NCBI GenBank assembly: GCA_018645475.1
Contig: JABGWU010000154.1
Location: 1 to 59,560 of the forward strand
DNA from: Opitutia bacterium
Lineage (GTDB): Bacteria > Verrucomicrobiota > Verrucomicrobiia > Opitutales > Seribacteraceae
Direction: 5' to 3'
Length of the DNA stretch: 59,560 nucleotides
Positions 36,037-45,119 of the stretch are shown piece by piece (the first letter of the stretch is position 1; every line of letters begins with the position of its first letter). The position numbers and the translations under genes are program-made. The notes under the pieces are model-generated. The model was not told the origin of the DNA and did no database searches. It was given only the letters and a program-made list of their open reading frames with translations.

Positions 36037-36813
36037 TTATGTGTTGGATTTATTGTATTGAAACGCAAGTGCAAGACCAAAGATTGTTAAGGATGGGCAA
36101 TATTCAATGTCGGATAAATTAGACTTTGTACAAGCACCACCTGTAAGTATAACCTTCGGGCTTTGTAAGAATCGATTTTCTATTTCCATAATCAATTTAG
36201 TTATGATTCCTTCTTTCATTGCAATATGACCAAATTTTGCACCTATAAGCATTGCTTGTTTAGTTTCTTTTCCAATGAGTGACTCTGGTATATAATCTTT
36301 GATGTTAACTTGTGGCAGTAGTGCTGTATTTTGGCTTAGGAAGTCTAAGAACCCTTGTGGACCTGGTGCAATTACTCCACCTTCGTAGCCACCAGTTTTC
36401 GTAACAATATCAAATGTTGTTGCTGTACCTACATCTACGACAATACATGGAGAATCTGTAGAATGAAAGACAGCAAAAGAATTTGCGAGTCTGTCTTGAC
36501 CAATTTCTTCTGGATGGGGGTAGGTTATTGGGAAATTTCCTATGGTTGTATGGTTGAGGTTAAAAGCCTCAACCATTTTAAAGCTTAGGTATTTGAGTAA
36601 TGAATTTTCAGCTTGGGGTAATACTGAACAATATGATAACGGAAATTTAGAAAAATCGTACTTATCGAAAATTTGATTTGGGTTATTGACCAAAGAAGAT
36701 GAAGCTATGCGATCTTCATTAATTAATTCACCATCTTTATAAATTCCCAAATGAGATGTTGAATTTCCAATATCTAGGCAAGTTACTGAATCATGTAGAG
36801 TCACCATTTGCAT
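36037..36813 (-). CDS. coaX: type III pantothenate kinase
   Basis: Phosphorylates pantothenate, the first step of coenzyme A synthesis, without feedback inhibition by CoA. The 258 residues fit the family. It shows the ASKHA-type phosphate loop CLDIGNSTSHLGIY, the GQDRLANSFA substrate block, the second phosphate motif CIVVDVGTATTFDIV, and GGVIAPGPQGFLDFLSQNTA. The ATG at 36813 lies inside the end of birA (13-nt overlap); a second Met two codons on (36807) could be used instead. birA and coaX are commonly linked or even fused in bacteria. Confidence 0.95.
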   Translation of the reverse strand: MQMVTLHDSVTCLDIGNSTSHLGIYKDGELINEDRIASSSLVNNPNQIFDKYDFSKFPLSYCSVLPQAENSLLKYLSFKMVEAFNLNHTTIGNFPITYPHPEEIGQDRLANSFAVFHSTDSPCIVVDVGTATTFDIVTKTGGYEGGVIAPGPQGFLDFLSQNTALLPQVNIKDYIPESLIGKETKQAMLIGAKFGHIAMKEGIITKLIMEIENRFLQSPKVILTGGACTKSNLSDIEYCPSLTIFGLALAFQYNKSNT

Positions 36814-37853
36814 ACTGAGACTTCTCCACTTTGAACCAGTCGAATTCGACCATTACGAGATTTGATTTTTAAACTCCCGTCATTGTCGATACCAACGGCC
36901 TTGCCTTTGATGATTTCTTTACCGTTCGAAACCTCAATATTCCTTTGACTAAGAGCGTCTAATTTTCCCCATTTTACAAATAGTTCTTTATTATTATTGT
37001 CCGCACACTGTTTGTATGATGATAAAATAGTTTTAATTAATTGTGCGGATAATTCGTGAGTTCTCTGTTTGTGACCTGTTAAATCTTTTAAGGATGTTGA
37101 GTTATCAGATAATGATTTTGGAAAATGTTTACTTGAAGAGTTTAGGTTAATCCCAATCCCAAAAATCAGTGTTCTAACTTCTTCGGAATTAATTGAAGCT
37201 TCTGTTAACATTCCAGCTATTTTTTTTTCATTAACTACTAAATCATTTGGCCATTTTAAGGAAATTGATTTGTTTGCCGAAAATGACCGAAGTAATTCTG
37301 CTATACAAACACCTTGCCAAAGCGTAAATGTTCTTAATTTAATTAAATTAACATTGGGTCTAAAACCTACGGAGATATGTATGTTGCCAGATGTCGGACT
37401 ATACCATTTGCGTCCTAATCTACCACGTCCATTCGATTGTTGATTTGAAATTACCGCAAATGGTCCCGCTTCTCCATTGGCTAGTAGTCTTTCAACTTCA
37501 GAATTAGTACTATCAATTGTATCATGGACAAAAATTTTACATTTGGCTTGTACTTGGTGAATCCAAGCTTCCATTAACGGTCGATTATATTTACTTGGTT
37601 CTGCAGATAGTCGATAACCTCGGTTTTGGGATGCTTCTATTAATAATCCATCTTTACGGAGTTTTGAAATTCTCGCCCATACTCCTACCCTGGACATTTT
37701 AAGTCTGTCTGCCAGAACACTTCCGGATACATAGTATGGTGATGCGGATAACAATAATCTTAAAAGAAGACTGCTAGGATTCTCTAATGTGTTACCTTTA
37801 GTTTTTAGCCGTGGATTAACACTTTTCCTTAGACCTGGAGGGTATTTTGTCAC
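36801..37853 (-). CDS. birA: bifunctional biotin-protein ligase/repressor-type BirA
   Basis: Activates biotin as biotinyl-AMP and attaches it to the AccB lysine. The 350 residues include an N-terminal winged-helix region (LLLSASPYYVSGSVLADRLK, MSRVGVWARISKLRKDG), suggesting that it may also act as a biotin-responsive repressor. The catalytic domain has DSTNSE, the adenylate-binding loop NGRGRLGRKW, KWPNDLVVNEKKIAGMLTE and a small C-terminal SH3-like domain (KGKAVGIDNDGSLKI). The GTG start is 4 nt past the nadC stop, with about 25 extra residues before the HTH. Its substrate gene accB lies about 9 kb downstream in the same direction. Confidence 0.95.
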   Translation of the reverse strand: MTKYPPGLRKSVNPRLKTKGNTLENPSSLLLRLLLSASPYYVSGSVLADRLKMSRVGVWARISKLRKDGLLIEASQNRGYRLSAEPSKYNRPLMEAWIHQVQAKCKIFVHDTIDSTNSEVERLLANGEAGPFAVISNQQSNGRGRLGRKWYSPTSGNIHISVGFRPNVNLIKLRTFTLWQGVCIAELLRSFSANKSISLKWPNDLVVNEKKIAGMLTEASINSEEVRTLIFGIGINLNSSSKHFPKSLSDNSTSLKDLTGHKQRTHELSAQLIKTILSSYKQCADNNNKELFVKWGKLDALSQRNIEVSNGKEIIKGKAVGIDNDGSLKIKSRNGRIRLVQSGEVSVCKW

Positions 37854-37857
37854 CTAA

Positions 37858-38763
37858 TTAAATCCAATCTAAACCTATATCAATCCAACGACTTCTGTGT
37901 ATAGGAGCACCTGATGAAATAAAGTGAGGTTTTGACTTTGCAAATATTTCCAACGTGTTCAGATTGATTCCTCCACTTGCTTCAAGGACTACTCTATTAT
38001 TATTTATCAATACTGCTTTTTCTACATCTGAAGCTGTGAAATTATCTAGAAGTATGGCATCTACTCCTGCCTCTATTGCTGGCTCTAAGTAGCTTATTTG
38101 ATCAATTTCAACTTCTAAAATTGCATGATCTGCATTTTGTATAATTTCTTTCAAAAAGCTTGATAAACATTTTGAAGAATTAATTTTTTGGGATGCAAGA
38201 TGATTATCTTTTATTAAAATTCGATCAGATAAATTCATGCGATGATTATAGCCACCCCCACAACTGGTTGCATATTTTTCTAATATCCTGTGGCCTGGAG
38301 TTGTTTTACGTGTATCGAGTAAACCGACCTCATATTTATCTAAAATTGAACTGAATTGATTTGTTAATGTTGCAATCCCTGAAAGTCTTTGAACAAAATT
38401 TAAAATAGTTCGTTCGACTAATAAAATGTCTTTTTGTTTGCCATGTAAGTAGGCAATGGTTGTTTTTTCCGGAATTTTTTCCCCATCAAGCTTAATGTTT
38501 TCTACATGAATTGATGTTTCATGGAACTCTTCAATAATCAAAGGGATTAGGGGTAATCCACAGACTACCATTTCCTCGCGAGACACTAATGCGGCAACTC
38601 CAGTATTTTTAATTTTGCAGACTTCTGAAGTAACATCTCCTTTGTTTTCAATGTCCTCCGAGACACAGATTTTCAACAATGGTGAAATTTTCGAAAAGTC
38701 AATCTCTGCCCAAGACAATCTTCTCTTGAATTCATTTAATGCAGCAGGCTGAACGATCAACAT
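37858..38763 (-). CDS. nadC: nicotinate-nucleotide pyrophosphorylase (carboxylating)
   Basis: Quinolinate phosphoribosyltransferase of de novo NAD synthesis; it forms nicotinate mononucleotide from quinolinate and PRPP. The 301 residues carry ERTILNFVQRLSGIATLTNQ, DTRKTTPGHRILEKYAT, GGGYNHRMNLSDRILIKDNH, the EVEIDQ segment and ILLDNFTASDVEKAV with LEASGGINLNTLEIFA, all family signatures. It starts with ATG 6 nt after the purA stop. nadA and nadB are not in this window. Confidence 0.96.
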   Translation of the reverse strand: MLIVQPAALNEFKRRLSWAEIDFSKISPLLKICVSEDIENKGDVTSEVCKIKNTGVAALVSREEMVVCGLPLIPLIIEEFHETSIHVENIKLDGEKIPEKTTIAYLHGKQKDILLVERTILNFVQRLSGIATLTNQFSSILDKYEVGLLDTRKTTPGHRILEKYATSCGGGYNHRMNLSDRILIKDNHLASQKINSSKCLSSFLKEIIQNADHAILEVEIDQISYLEPAIEAGVDAILLDNFTASDVEKAVLINNNRVVLEASGGINLNTLEIFAKSKPHFISSGAPIHRSRWIDIGLDWI

Positions 38764-38769
38764 ATAAAC

Positions 38770-40317
38770 TTAAAATTTACTTATCAAATCAGGAGTATTT
38801 GGAATATCGGAGATAATTTGACTTGGGTCTGGACCCACCCCGACAAAACGGATTCTAGGTAAATTAATATCTTTAAAGCCATCAGGGTAAGCTGATTCGA
38901 TAATGCTGTTAACCATCCTAGCTAAATAATGTTTTGCTTCACAGGGTAAGTCAGAAAATGAGTCTATTTTACTCAAATCATCCTTCCAGCCTGGCATCGT
39001 TTCGTATACGGGGGAAATTTGTTTACGAATTGACTCTTGCCGAGGTACACTTTTGGTAATTTCTCCACATGCTTTTTTGTATGCAACACAGATTTTTAAT
39101 TCTGCTGGTGACTTCTCATCATAAGAAAGTGCGTCTAGTTTATTAATAACCAGCTCATCAAATCCTCCATACCTCAAGGCATTTCCCTTTTCTACACCGT
39201 CAAACCAACCAACCATTCGTTGTCTCCCAGTAGATGTACCAAATTCTAGTTTTGCTAATTTATTTCCCAGTGGGTGATTTTCGTGGTCAATTTGTGTTAA
39301 AAAAAGATGTGTTCCAACTTTTGTATCATATGCCTTGCAGCATCCAATAGTTAAAGTTGGTTGGATGGGGATTCCTGCGGATGCAAATAATTCTGATGTT
39401 GTGGTATGTGAAGCAGTGACATTTGGAGTAAAACCATGTCTCTTGTCTAGCCAGTAAGCCTGACCAAATTCTGCAACCATGACGCTAGATTCTGATTTAG
39501 TTTTTAATAGCTCATTTCTGGTATCTCTAATGCAACTAACTAGCTTCTGTCCAGCACCCCAATATATTTCTTCTAAATTATCAAAGTTGAGGGTATAGGG
39601 ATCTTCACCTTTAAAAATGGAGAAATCGAATTCTTCCGATTTGAAAATACCTTCATCCTTAGCTTGCTGATTTGCTCTGGTTTCTGCTTCAGTAAGAATC
39701 GAGAAAAAATTGTCCCAGTCTTCTTCGTCAACTTTACAAACATAACGTATTGTATCCATAGCTCTTTGAACCCTAGACTGGAGCAAAGATTTAAAGTTAA
39801 TTCTATCTTCTAGAAATTGTTGGTAAAAAATTTGCCACTGACTGGTTTCATCACAGTATGCAGGGCTGATACCACGGCCGGTAGAACCCCTGTTTTCCAT
39901 TCCTAATTGTTTTACACGATAATTTTCCCAAGCAAGGTCAAGTAGGCGATGCGTGAGATCACTCATTTGAGTTTTTTCGTCAATAAGTAATCTTTTGAAT
40001 ACAGAGATGCCTCGCTTCTCAAGTGGTTTAGCTTCCCACAAAAATTTTCTAGGGTCAGCAACAACTCCACTTCCTATAATCAAATTTTGGACTTCAGGGT
40101 TACCGACACCAGATGGTAGGAGGTTTAGTTTTAAGCCAGCAGCGGTATGACCTGCATTGGCTCCTCCATTTACTTTTATTACCCCTGCAGGAGGAATTCC
40201 ACTTTCAACTTGAATTTGATCAAGAATTTCATGGACAACTCGTCCCTTTCCTTCATCTCCCATGCTTATTCCAATAACAGAATATAGATTGGGGGAAAAC
40301 TCGTCTGAAGATGTCAT
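38770..40317 (-). CDS. purA: adenylosuccinate synthetase, long divergent form
   Basis: Belongs to the family that couples GTP hydrolysis to joining IMP and aspartate, the first step from IMP to AMP. The 515 residues exceed the usual 420-430. The core motifs survive: SMGDEGKGRVV (catalytic Asp), VNGGANAGHT (catalytic His), LLPSGV, IGSGVVADP, GSTGRGISPAY, INKLDALS and KICVAYK. Others drift: the GAQG-L-D-GTYPFVTSS stretch reads AEFGQAYWLDKRHGFTPNVT and the IMP-binding arginine loop is TGRQRMVGWFDG. Extra sequence lies between residues about 165 and 270. The catalytic Asp, which phage PurZ enzymes replace, is kept. Adjacent guaB handles the other IMP branch, supporting purA. Confidence 0.88.
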   Translation of the reverse strand: MTSSDEFSPNLYSVIGISMGDEGKGRVVHEILDQIQVESGIPPAGVIKVNGGANAGHTAAGLKLNLLPSGVGNPEVQNLIIGSGVVADPRKFLWEAKPLEKRGISVFKRLLIDEKTQMSDLTHRLLDLAWENYRVKQLGMENRGSTGRGISPAYCDETSQWQIFYQQFLEDRINFKSLLQSRVQRAMDTIRYVCKVDEEDWDNFFSILTEAETRANQQAKDEGIFKSEEFDFSIFKGEDPYTLNFDNLEEIYWGAGQKLVSCIRDTRNELLKTKSESSVMVAEFGQAYWLDKRHGFTPNVTASHTTTSELFASAGIPIQPTLTIGCCKAYDTKVGTHLFLTQIDHENHPLGNKLAKLEFGTSTGRQRMVGWFDGVEKGNALRYGGFDELVINKLDALSYDEKSPAELKICVAYKKACGEITKSVPRQESIRKQISPVYETMPGWKDDLSKIDSFSDLPCEAKHYLARMVNSIIESAYPDGFKDINLPRIRFVGVGPDPSQIISDIPNTPDLISKF

Positions 40318-40329
40318 TTTTATTAAAAA

Positions 40330-41883
40330 TTAAGATCGTGTGAAATCATTCCGCTTGATCTCGATTACATCGTGCGTACCAGATTCTTTTTGCCCCGCAG
40401 AGCTTACTTGAATGTATCGAGCATTACTCTTGAGTTGTTCAAGGTTGCTTGCTCCTAGATAGCCCAAGCCCGCTCTAATTCCCCCTGCTAAGCCTTCAAT
40501 GGTCTCTTTTACGGAACCTGCAACCTCCTTCAGGGCCTCAATCCCTTCGGGAGTACTTTTTGAAAGTAGATCTTCCTTTTTATGACCATATCTAGACGCA
40601 GAGCCTTCTTTCATGGCTTCTAGGCTACCCATGCCACGGTATTGTTTGTAATATTTTCCTTCAATCTCAATAATGCGTCCCGGAGCCTCTCTACAACCTG
40701 CCAATAATCCTCCGCAAATGACTGCTTTTGATAAAGTTAAAGCTTTCACAATATCACCGGATTTGGAAATGCCACCATCTGCAATAATGGCGGTGCCTTT
40801 TTTTAATGCTCCTTGTGACGCTGCATATAAAGCAGTCATTTGTGGTACACCAACCCCAGCAACAACTCGAGTCGTGCATATAGACCCGGGACCTTGCCCT
40901 ACCTTTACTGCGTTTGCTCCTGCATTTGCAAGGAATTCGACGCCTTCACCTGAGGTTACATTTCCGGCTATAATTGTTAGATCTGGAAATGTTTGTCTAA
41001 TGAATTTCGTTGCTTGACCAACTCCTATGGTATGACCGTGGGCAGTAGAAACTGCAACTGCATCAAGTCCTTGTTCAACCATCTCAGAAACATGCAGACC
41101 CAGAGACTCTTTGTCTAATTCTCCGTCTTTTTTTCGAGGAGTAGACACTGCAGCTCCGCAGAGCAGACGAAATTTTGAATCTCTTGCGGGTTTTAGGTGG
41201 TCTCGATTTTCCTCCATAATTCTTTCAATGTCGCTTAAGGTGTAAAGTCCTCGTAGTCTGTCTTCCTTGTCGACGACTAGAAGTTTATGAATTCCCATAT
41301 GTTCACTAAAAAATTTATCAGCTGTTGCTATCGGATCATGATCTACTTCATTTTCCTTGATGGTGTAAACTTCGTCGCGTGCGAGCATGCCTTCCGTAAC
41401 TTTCCTGTTTTTGTAACGCTCTTTCACAACTCGACCAGGCAGAAGACCGAGTAATTTTTCTTGATTATCGACTATTGGGAATGTCCGAAATTGAAAACTC
41501 TTTTCCTCAATTAACGAAAGTACATCACCGACCAGTTTATCTGCTGTAATAGTAATAGGGTCCTGAATAAGACCATGAACATGGTACTTTACCCTTGCAA
41601 CTTCCTTTACTTGATTACGATTTGACATGTTGTAGTGAATTAGACCAATTCCTCCGCAAAGAGCCATGGCGATTGCCATATCTGATTCGGTGACCGTGTC
41701 CATGTCCGATGATAATATGGGAATACTTAAGGTGATTGCCTCAGAAAGACTGGTTTCCAATTTTACATGATTCGGAAGAACTTCTGAATAGCGTGTAGCT
41801 AGAGATATATCATCAAAAGTTAAGGCATTAGGAATGCTCTTTTTGAAGAAATCGCTTGAGTTTAAATAAAAATCTTCGTCCAT
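40330..41883 (-). CDS. guaB: inosine-5'-monophosphate dehydrogenase
   Basis: NAD-dependent oxidation of IMP to XMP, the committed step of guanine nucleotide synthesis. The 517 residues include the N-terminal [18 protein letters not shown], two CBS domains (about residues 100-230; [35 protein letters not shown]), the catalytic loop [15 protein letters not shown] with the active cysteine, [13 protein letters not shown] and [11 protein letters not shown]. The flap region is longer than in many relatives and runs [20 protein letters not shown]. Head of a long run with purA, nadC, birA and coaX. It is divergent from menC across 71 nt; no clear purine-riboswitch aptamer is seen there. Confidence 0.97.
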   Translation of the reverse strand: MDEDFYLNSSDFFKKSIPNALTFDDISLATRYSEVLPNHVKLETSLSEAITLSIPILSSDMDTVTESDMAIAMALCGGIGLIHYNMSNRNQVKEVARVKYHVHGLIQDPITITADKLVGDVLSLIEEKSFQFRTFPIVDNQEKLLGLLPGRVVKERYKNRKVTEGMLARDEVYTIKENEVDHDPIATADKFFSEHMGIHKLLVVDKEDRLRGLYTLSDIERIMEENRDHLKPARDSKFRLLCGAAVSTPRKKDGELDKESLGLHVSEMVEQGLDAVAVSTAHGHTIGVGQATKFIRQTFPDLTIIAGNVTSGEGVEFLANAGANAVKVGQGPGSICTTRVVAGVGVPQMTALYAASQGALKKGTAIIADGGISKSGDIVKALTLSKAVICGGLLAGCREAPGRIIEIEGKYYKQYRGMGSLEAMKEGSASRYGHKKEDLLSKSTPEGIEALKEVAGSVKETIEGLAGGIRAGLGYLGASNLEQLKSNARYIQVSSAGQKESGTHDVIEIKRNDFTRS

Positions 41884-41954
41884 AATTCGTTCTTACGACA
41901 TTGCATATATAAGATGTATATGATCGAAAGAGAGTATGGTCTCAAGATTATTTA

Positions 41955-42908
41955 ATGAATCATTTTAGACAGTCCAAAATTTACAGGCACAAATTTCGAA
42001 CTCATCTTCAAACTGCTCACGGAATATGGAGTGAACGAGAAAGTATTGTTTTACGACAGGAGGATGAACAAGGTGTAGTATCATTTGGCGAATTATGTCC
42101 TACGCCGGGGTTTGTGTCCTATCACTTGGATGATTTAATTCCAATGGTGAAGGATTGGGAAAAGGGAAATAGTTGTATTAATCATAATTTTTTATCAAGT
42201 GCAGTATCTTGCATAGGAAGTGAAATTTGGAATTCTATGAGGCCCCAAGAGGATTTTAAAGAAGTTTTTACTGCTGAATTATTTTTATCGAATCCATCTT
42301 TCAAAAGTAAGGCTCGAGTTTACAAGAAGAAGATTGGGGTACAAGATATAGATCTAGAAATTGAAAATGTTTTTGAATTGTTTGATTCAATTTCCTTAAA
42401 ATCCAAGGTGAGGCTCGATGCAAACGAGTCTCTTACAATGGAAGAAGTTTTTAGATGGAACGAAGCATTTAGAAATGAATCAAGACTTCAGTTCTTAGAG
42501 CAACCCCTGCCCAGAAATGATCTTCCTCGACTCTTCGAATTGGATGGCAGGTTAGACATCAGTCTGGCACTTGACGAATCTCTAGTATGGAAGAACGACT
42601 TGGACTTCTTTACAAAGTCTGGCTGGAATGGTTTTTATGTTATTAAACCGACTCTTTTTTCTGACTGGGAGCGAACCATTAAATTTATTAAAGACAATTC
42701 CTACCGGACAATTGTATCGACGGTTTTTGAGAGCCCGTTTGGGTTTGAAGCAGTATGTAGGTGTGCCCTTTTTTCTAATCTTACAGCAGGTCTGGATCGT
42801 AATTTGTTTAATTTAGACGAATTAGAACTTTCAGGTCATCATAGCCAACCTATTGAGGTAGGAAAAATTTCAATTTCTTTGCTCGATGAATTGTGGGAAA
42901 GATTATGA
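41955..42908 (+). CDS. menC: o-succinylbenzoate synthase (enolase superfamily)
   Basis: Dehydrates SHCHC to o-succinylbenzoate in menaquinone synthesis. The 317 residues fit short MenC proteins. Catalytic and metal-binding positions are visible in order: the KxK-type base in RVYKKKIG, the metal Asp in VRLDANESL, the Glu in FLEQPLP, the Asp in ALDESLVW and the C-terminal base in VIKPTLFSDW. The N-terminal capping domain includes GVVSFGELCPTPGF. Without context it could be another enolase-superfamily dehydratase/epimerase, but the next gene is menE, coupled by ATGA. No other men genes are in the window. Confidence 0.92.
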   Translation: MNHFRQSKIYRHKFRTHLQTAHGIWSERESIVLRQEDEQGVVSFGELCPTPGFVSYHLDDLIPMVKDWEKGNSCINHNFLSSAVSCIGSEIWNSMRPQEDFKEVFTAELFLSNPSFKSKARVYKKKIGVQDIDLEIENVFELFDSISLKSKVRLDANESLTMEEVFRWNEAFRNESRLQFLEQPLPRNDLPRLFELDGRLDISLALDESLVWKNDLDFFTKSGWNGFYVIKPTLFSDWERTIKFIKDNSYRTIVSTVFESPFGFEAVCRCALFSNLTAGLDRNLFNLDELELSGHHSQPIEVGKISISLLDELWERL

Positions 42909-44020
42909 GCTTAAACTTTAGAAACTTGAATACTTGCTGGATTCATAAAAACAATAATCCGATTGATGGAAATCTACTTTTTGTAAAAAAAGTTTTCCAA
43001 TATTTACAAAACGGTGAGTCGGTTTGGTTGGAGAGCGATCGAAGAATTTTCAAACATGAAATTCTAAAAGGCAAAAAAAACTATCCATCTCTTTTTTTTC
43101 GCTCAGGTGGGACTTCGGGTAAAAAGAAATGGGTAGAGCATAATGAAAATTCTATAGGATCAAGTATAGAAAGTATTTCCATCACTTTGAATGCAGATGA
43201 TATTTCATCATGGTGCTGTTTACCCGTTTATCATGTTGGGGGAATGATGCAAGTTTTTCGCGCAATTTACTCGGGTGGGAAGATTCTTTTCAATGATTAT
43301 CGAAACCTGCTTGAAGAGCTGCCATTAAATTTAATTAAGAATCAATGGGTTTCATTAGTTCCTACGCAATTGCATACCCTTCTTGGTAGTGCTAATGGAT
43401 GTCATAATTTAAGGAGTTTTAGAGGAATATTTGTGGGGGGGGCAGCACTTTCTGAAAAAATTGCGCTTAAATGCCAAGATCAAAATATTCCAGTTTATCC
43501 AACTTATGGAATGAGTGAAACTGCAGGTATGATTTCTCTCCTCAATACAGAGGCTTTTCACAACGGTATGCGAGGAGTGGGCAAGGTACTACCTCATGCT
43601 CAGATAGCAAGAGAGTCTTCTAGTAAGATTATTTCAGTTAAGTCAGATAGTATGTGTTTAAATCTAGTTGATAATAACCAATGGCTTCAGACTCCCGACT
43701 ATGGACATCAGGATCACGATGGAAACTGGTTTATAAGTGGACGCCTAGATCGATTTATAATAACTGGTGGTGAAAAAGTTGACCCTTTAATAATTGAAAC
43801 AATTTTGAATCTATTTGAATCAATAGATGAATGTTTAGTTATAGGGGAAGATGACGAAAAGTGGGGGCAACGAGTAGTTGCTTATATCACTCCTACAGAC
43901 ATTCATCTTGAGGATTTAAAACAGTTTGCACGCGAGAAACTAGAACCGCGTTTGGTACCTAAAGAATGGAAAATGGTAAACTGTCTTCCTCTGAATAAAA
44001 TGGGCAAACCAACAATCTAG
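42905..44020 (+). CDS. menE: o-succinylbenzoate-CoA ligase, compact form
   Basis: Acyl-adenylate-forming enzyme that activates o-succinylbenzoate with CoA. The ATG at 42905 overlaps the menC stop as ATGA; an ATG at 42893 is in frame but lies inside menC. The 371 residues make it some 80-100 shorter than usual. It starts close to the P-loop SGGTSGKKKWVEH, then has CCLPVYHVGGMMQVFRAIY, the A5 motif YPTYGMSETAG, SGRLDRFIITGGEKVDP and a final PLNKMGKP with the adenylation lysine. Most of the usual N-terminal subdomain is lacking. A G8 tract (43435-43442) codes for a Val-Gly-Gly-Ala stretch. Its stop overlaps clpP's stop by 4 nt. Confidence 0.92.
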   Translation: MSLNFRNLNTCWIHKNNNPIDGNLLFVKKVFQYLQNGESVWLESDRRIFKHEILKGKKNYPSLFFRSGGTSGKKKWVEHNENSIGSSIESISITLNADDISSWCCLPVYHVGGMMQVFRAIYSGGKILFNDYRNLLEELPLNLIKNQWVSLVPTQLHTLLGSANGCHNLRSFRGIFVGGAALSEKIALKCQDQNIPVYPTYGMSETAGMISLLNTEAFHNGMRGVGKVLPHAQIARESSSKIISVKSDSMCLNLVDNNQWLQTPDYGHQDHDGNWFISGRLDRFIITGGEKVDPLIIETILNLFESIDECLVIGEDDEKWGQRVVAYITPTDIHLEDLKQFAREKLEPRLVPKEWKMVNCLPLNKMGKPTI

Positions 44021-44592
44021 ATCTTATCAACAATTTTGTCAGCAAGTCCATAATCTATAGCTTCTTCTGCGTTTAGATAGAAGTCTCTGTCAGTGTCTTG
44101 TTGAATTTTGTCAAGAGGTTGCCCGGAGGTCTTAGCTAAAATGCCGTTCAACTCTTCTCTTAATTTTTCCATTTCCTGCGCTTGTATGTTTATATCCACA
44201 GCCGCAGCAACCATTCTTCCAGTAATGAGTGGTTGGTGAATTAGGACACGAGAGTGGGGGTATAAAAAGCGTTTTCCTTTGGATGCCCCGCAAAGTAAAA
44301 TGGATCCCATACTTGCTGCCATTCCTGTCACGACAACAGCAATGGGTGAGCTAATCAATTGCATCGTATCAAAAATGGCCATGCCTGCTGTTATCGAGCC
44401 ACCCGGGGAATTTAGATAAAATGTAATCTCTTCCCCTGGACCTTTGGACTCTAAAAACAAAAGTTTTTCAGTTAAATCTCTGGCAGATCGATCACTCACT
44501 TCTCCCCATAAAAATATTTTCCTCTCTTCGAGGAATTTGCTTTGAATCGCATCTGTGACTGAATCACGTTTTTTTTCTTTTTCTTCGGACAT
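44017..44592 (-). CDS. clpP: ATP-dependent Clp protease proteolytic subunit
   Basis: Serine peptidase that forms double heptameric barrels with ClpX or ClpA. The 191 residues match the family. Catalytic Ser is in GMAASMGSILLCGA, His in YPHSRVLIHQPL and Asp in the DTDRDFYLNAEEAIDYGLAD block. SPGGSITAGMAIFDTM forms the oxyanion/substrate strand. It lies 28 nt after rpiB, at the end of the suf run. Neither clpX nor clpA is nearby. Its stop (TAG) overlaps the menE stop on the other strand in the palindrome CTAG. Confidence 0.97.
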   Translation of the reverse strand: MSEEKEKKRDSVTDAIQSKFLEERKIFLWGEVSDRSARDLTEKLLFLESKGPGEEITFYLNSPGGSITAGMAIFDTMQLISSPIAVVVTGMAASMGSILLCGASKGKRFLYPHSRVLIHQPLITGRMVAAAVDINIQAQEMEKLREELNGILAKTSGQPLDKIQQDTDRDFYLNAEEAIDYGLADKIVDKI

Positions 44593-44620
44593 TTGAATTT
44601 ATTTATACAAAATTAAAAAG

Positions 44621-45061
44621 TTAGTCGAGCTTCTGTATTCGCTGTTGATGTCTGCCACCCTCAAATTCAGCTTGCAGCCATGTTGTAACGATAGAGAGAG
44701 CTAGTTCTTTAGAGATTTGCCTTTGTCCAATCGATATAACATTAGCATTATTATGCTCCTTGGCCAATCGGGCAGTCTCTTCTGACCAGCATAGGGCACA
44801 ACGCACACCCTTTACCTTATTCGCTGCCATGGCTTCGCCGTTACCGCTTCCTCCAAGAACTATACCGAAGTCACACAACCCCTCTGCAACAGCTTCAGCG
44901 GCAGGTTGAATGAAATCTGGATAATCTACGGATTTTTCGGAAAAGGTACCGAAATCCTTAGTTTCGAAGCCTTTATTCTGTAAAAGTTCTTTGATTGCTT
45001 CCTTGTAACTGAAACCAGCATGATCACAACCCAACGAAATTTTTAAAATCTTATCGATCAT
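44621..45061 (-). CDS. rpiB: ribose-5-phosphate isomerase B
   Basis: Interconverts ribose 5-phosphate and ribulose 5-phosphate in the pentose phosphate pathway. The 146 residues begin ISLGCDHAGFSYKEAI. The active-site region is GGSGNGEAMAANKVKGVRCA, of the GGSGNG type common in actinobacterial RpiB rather than the CGTGIG type with catalytic Cys of E. coli. CDFGIVLGG and NNANVISIGQRQIS complete the LacAB/RpiB fold. A lactose-type isomerase is less likely without sugar genes nearby. It follows sufT after about 58 nt. Confidence 0.94.
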   Translation of the reverse strand: MIDKILKISLGCDHAGFSYKEAIKELLQNKGFETKDFGTFSEKSVDYPDFIQPAAEAVAEGLCDFGIVLGGSGNGEAMAANKVKGVRCALCWSEETARLAKEHNNANVISIGQRQISKELALSIVTTWLQAEFEGGRHQQRIQKLD

Positions 45062-45119
45062 ATTACATTCATTTTGATGGGGCAGGGGGCATGAGCAAGA
45101 AATAAAATAAAAAGAATTT

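Noticed and set aside
38770-40317. PurZ-type (2-aminoadenine) synthetase reading of the purA-like gene
   Set aside because: The catalytic aspartate of GDEGKG, which PurZ replaces, is retained, and the neighbours are core cofactor genes rather than phage genes.
41884-41954. Possible purine riboswitch between guaB and menC
   Set aside because: The gap is 71 nt, too short once the promoters are counted, and no aptamer stems were found.
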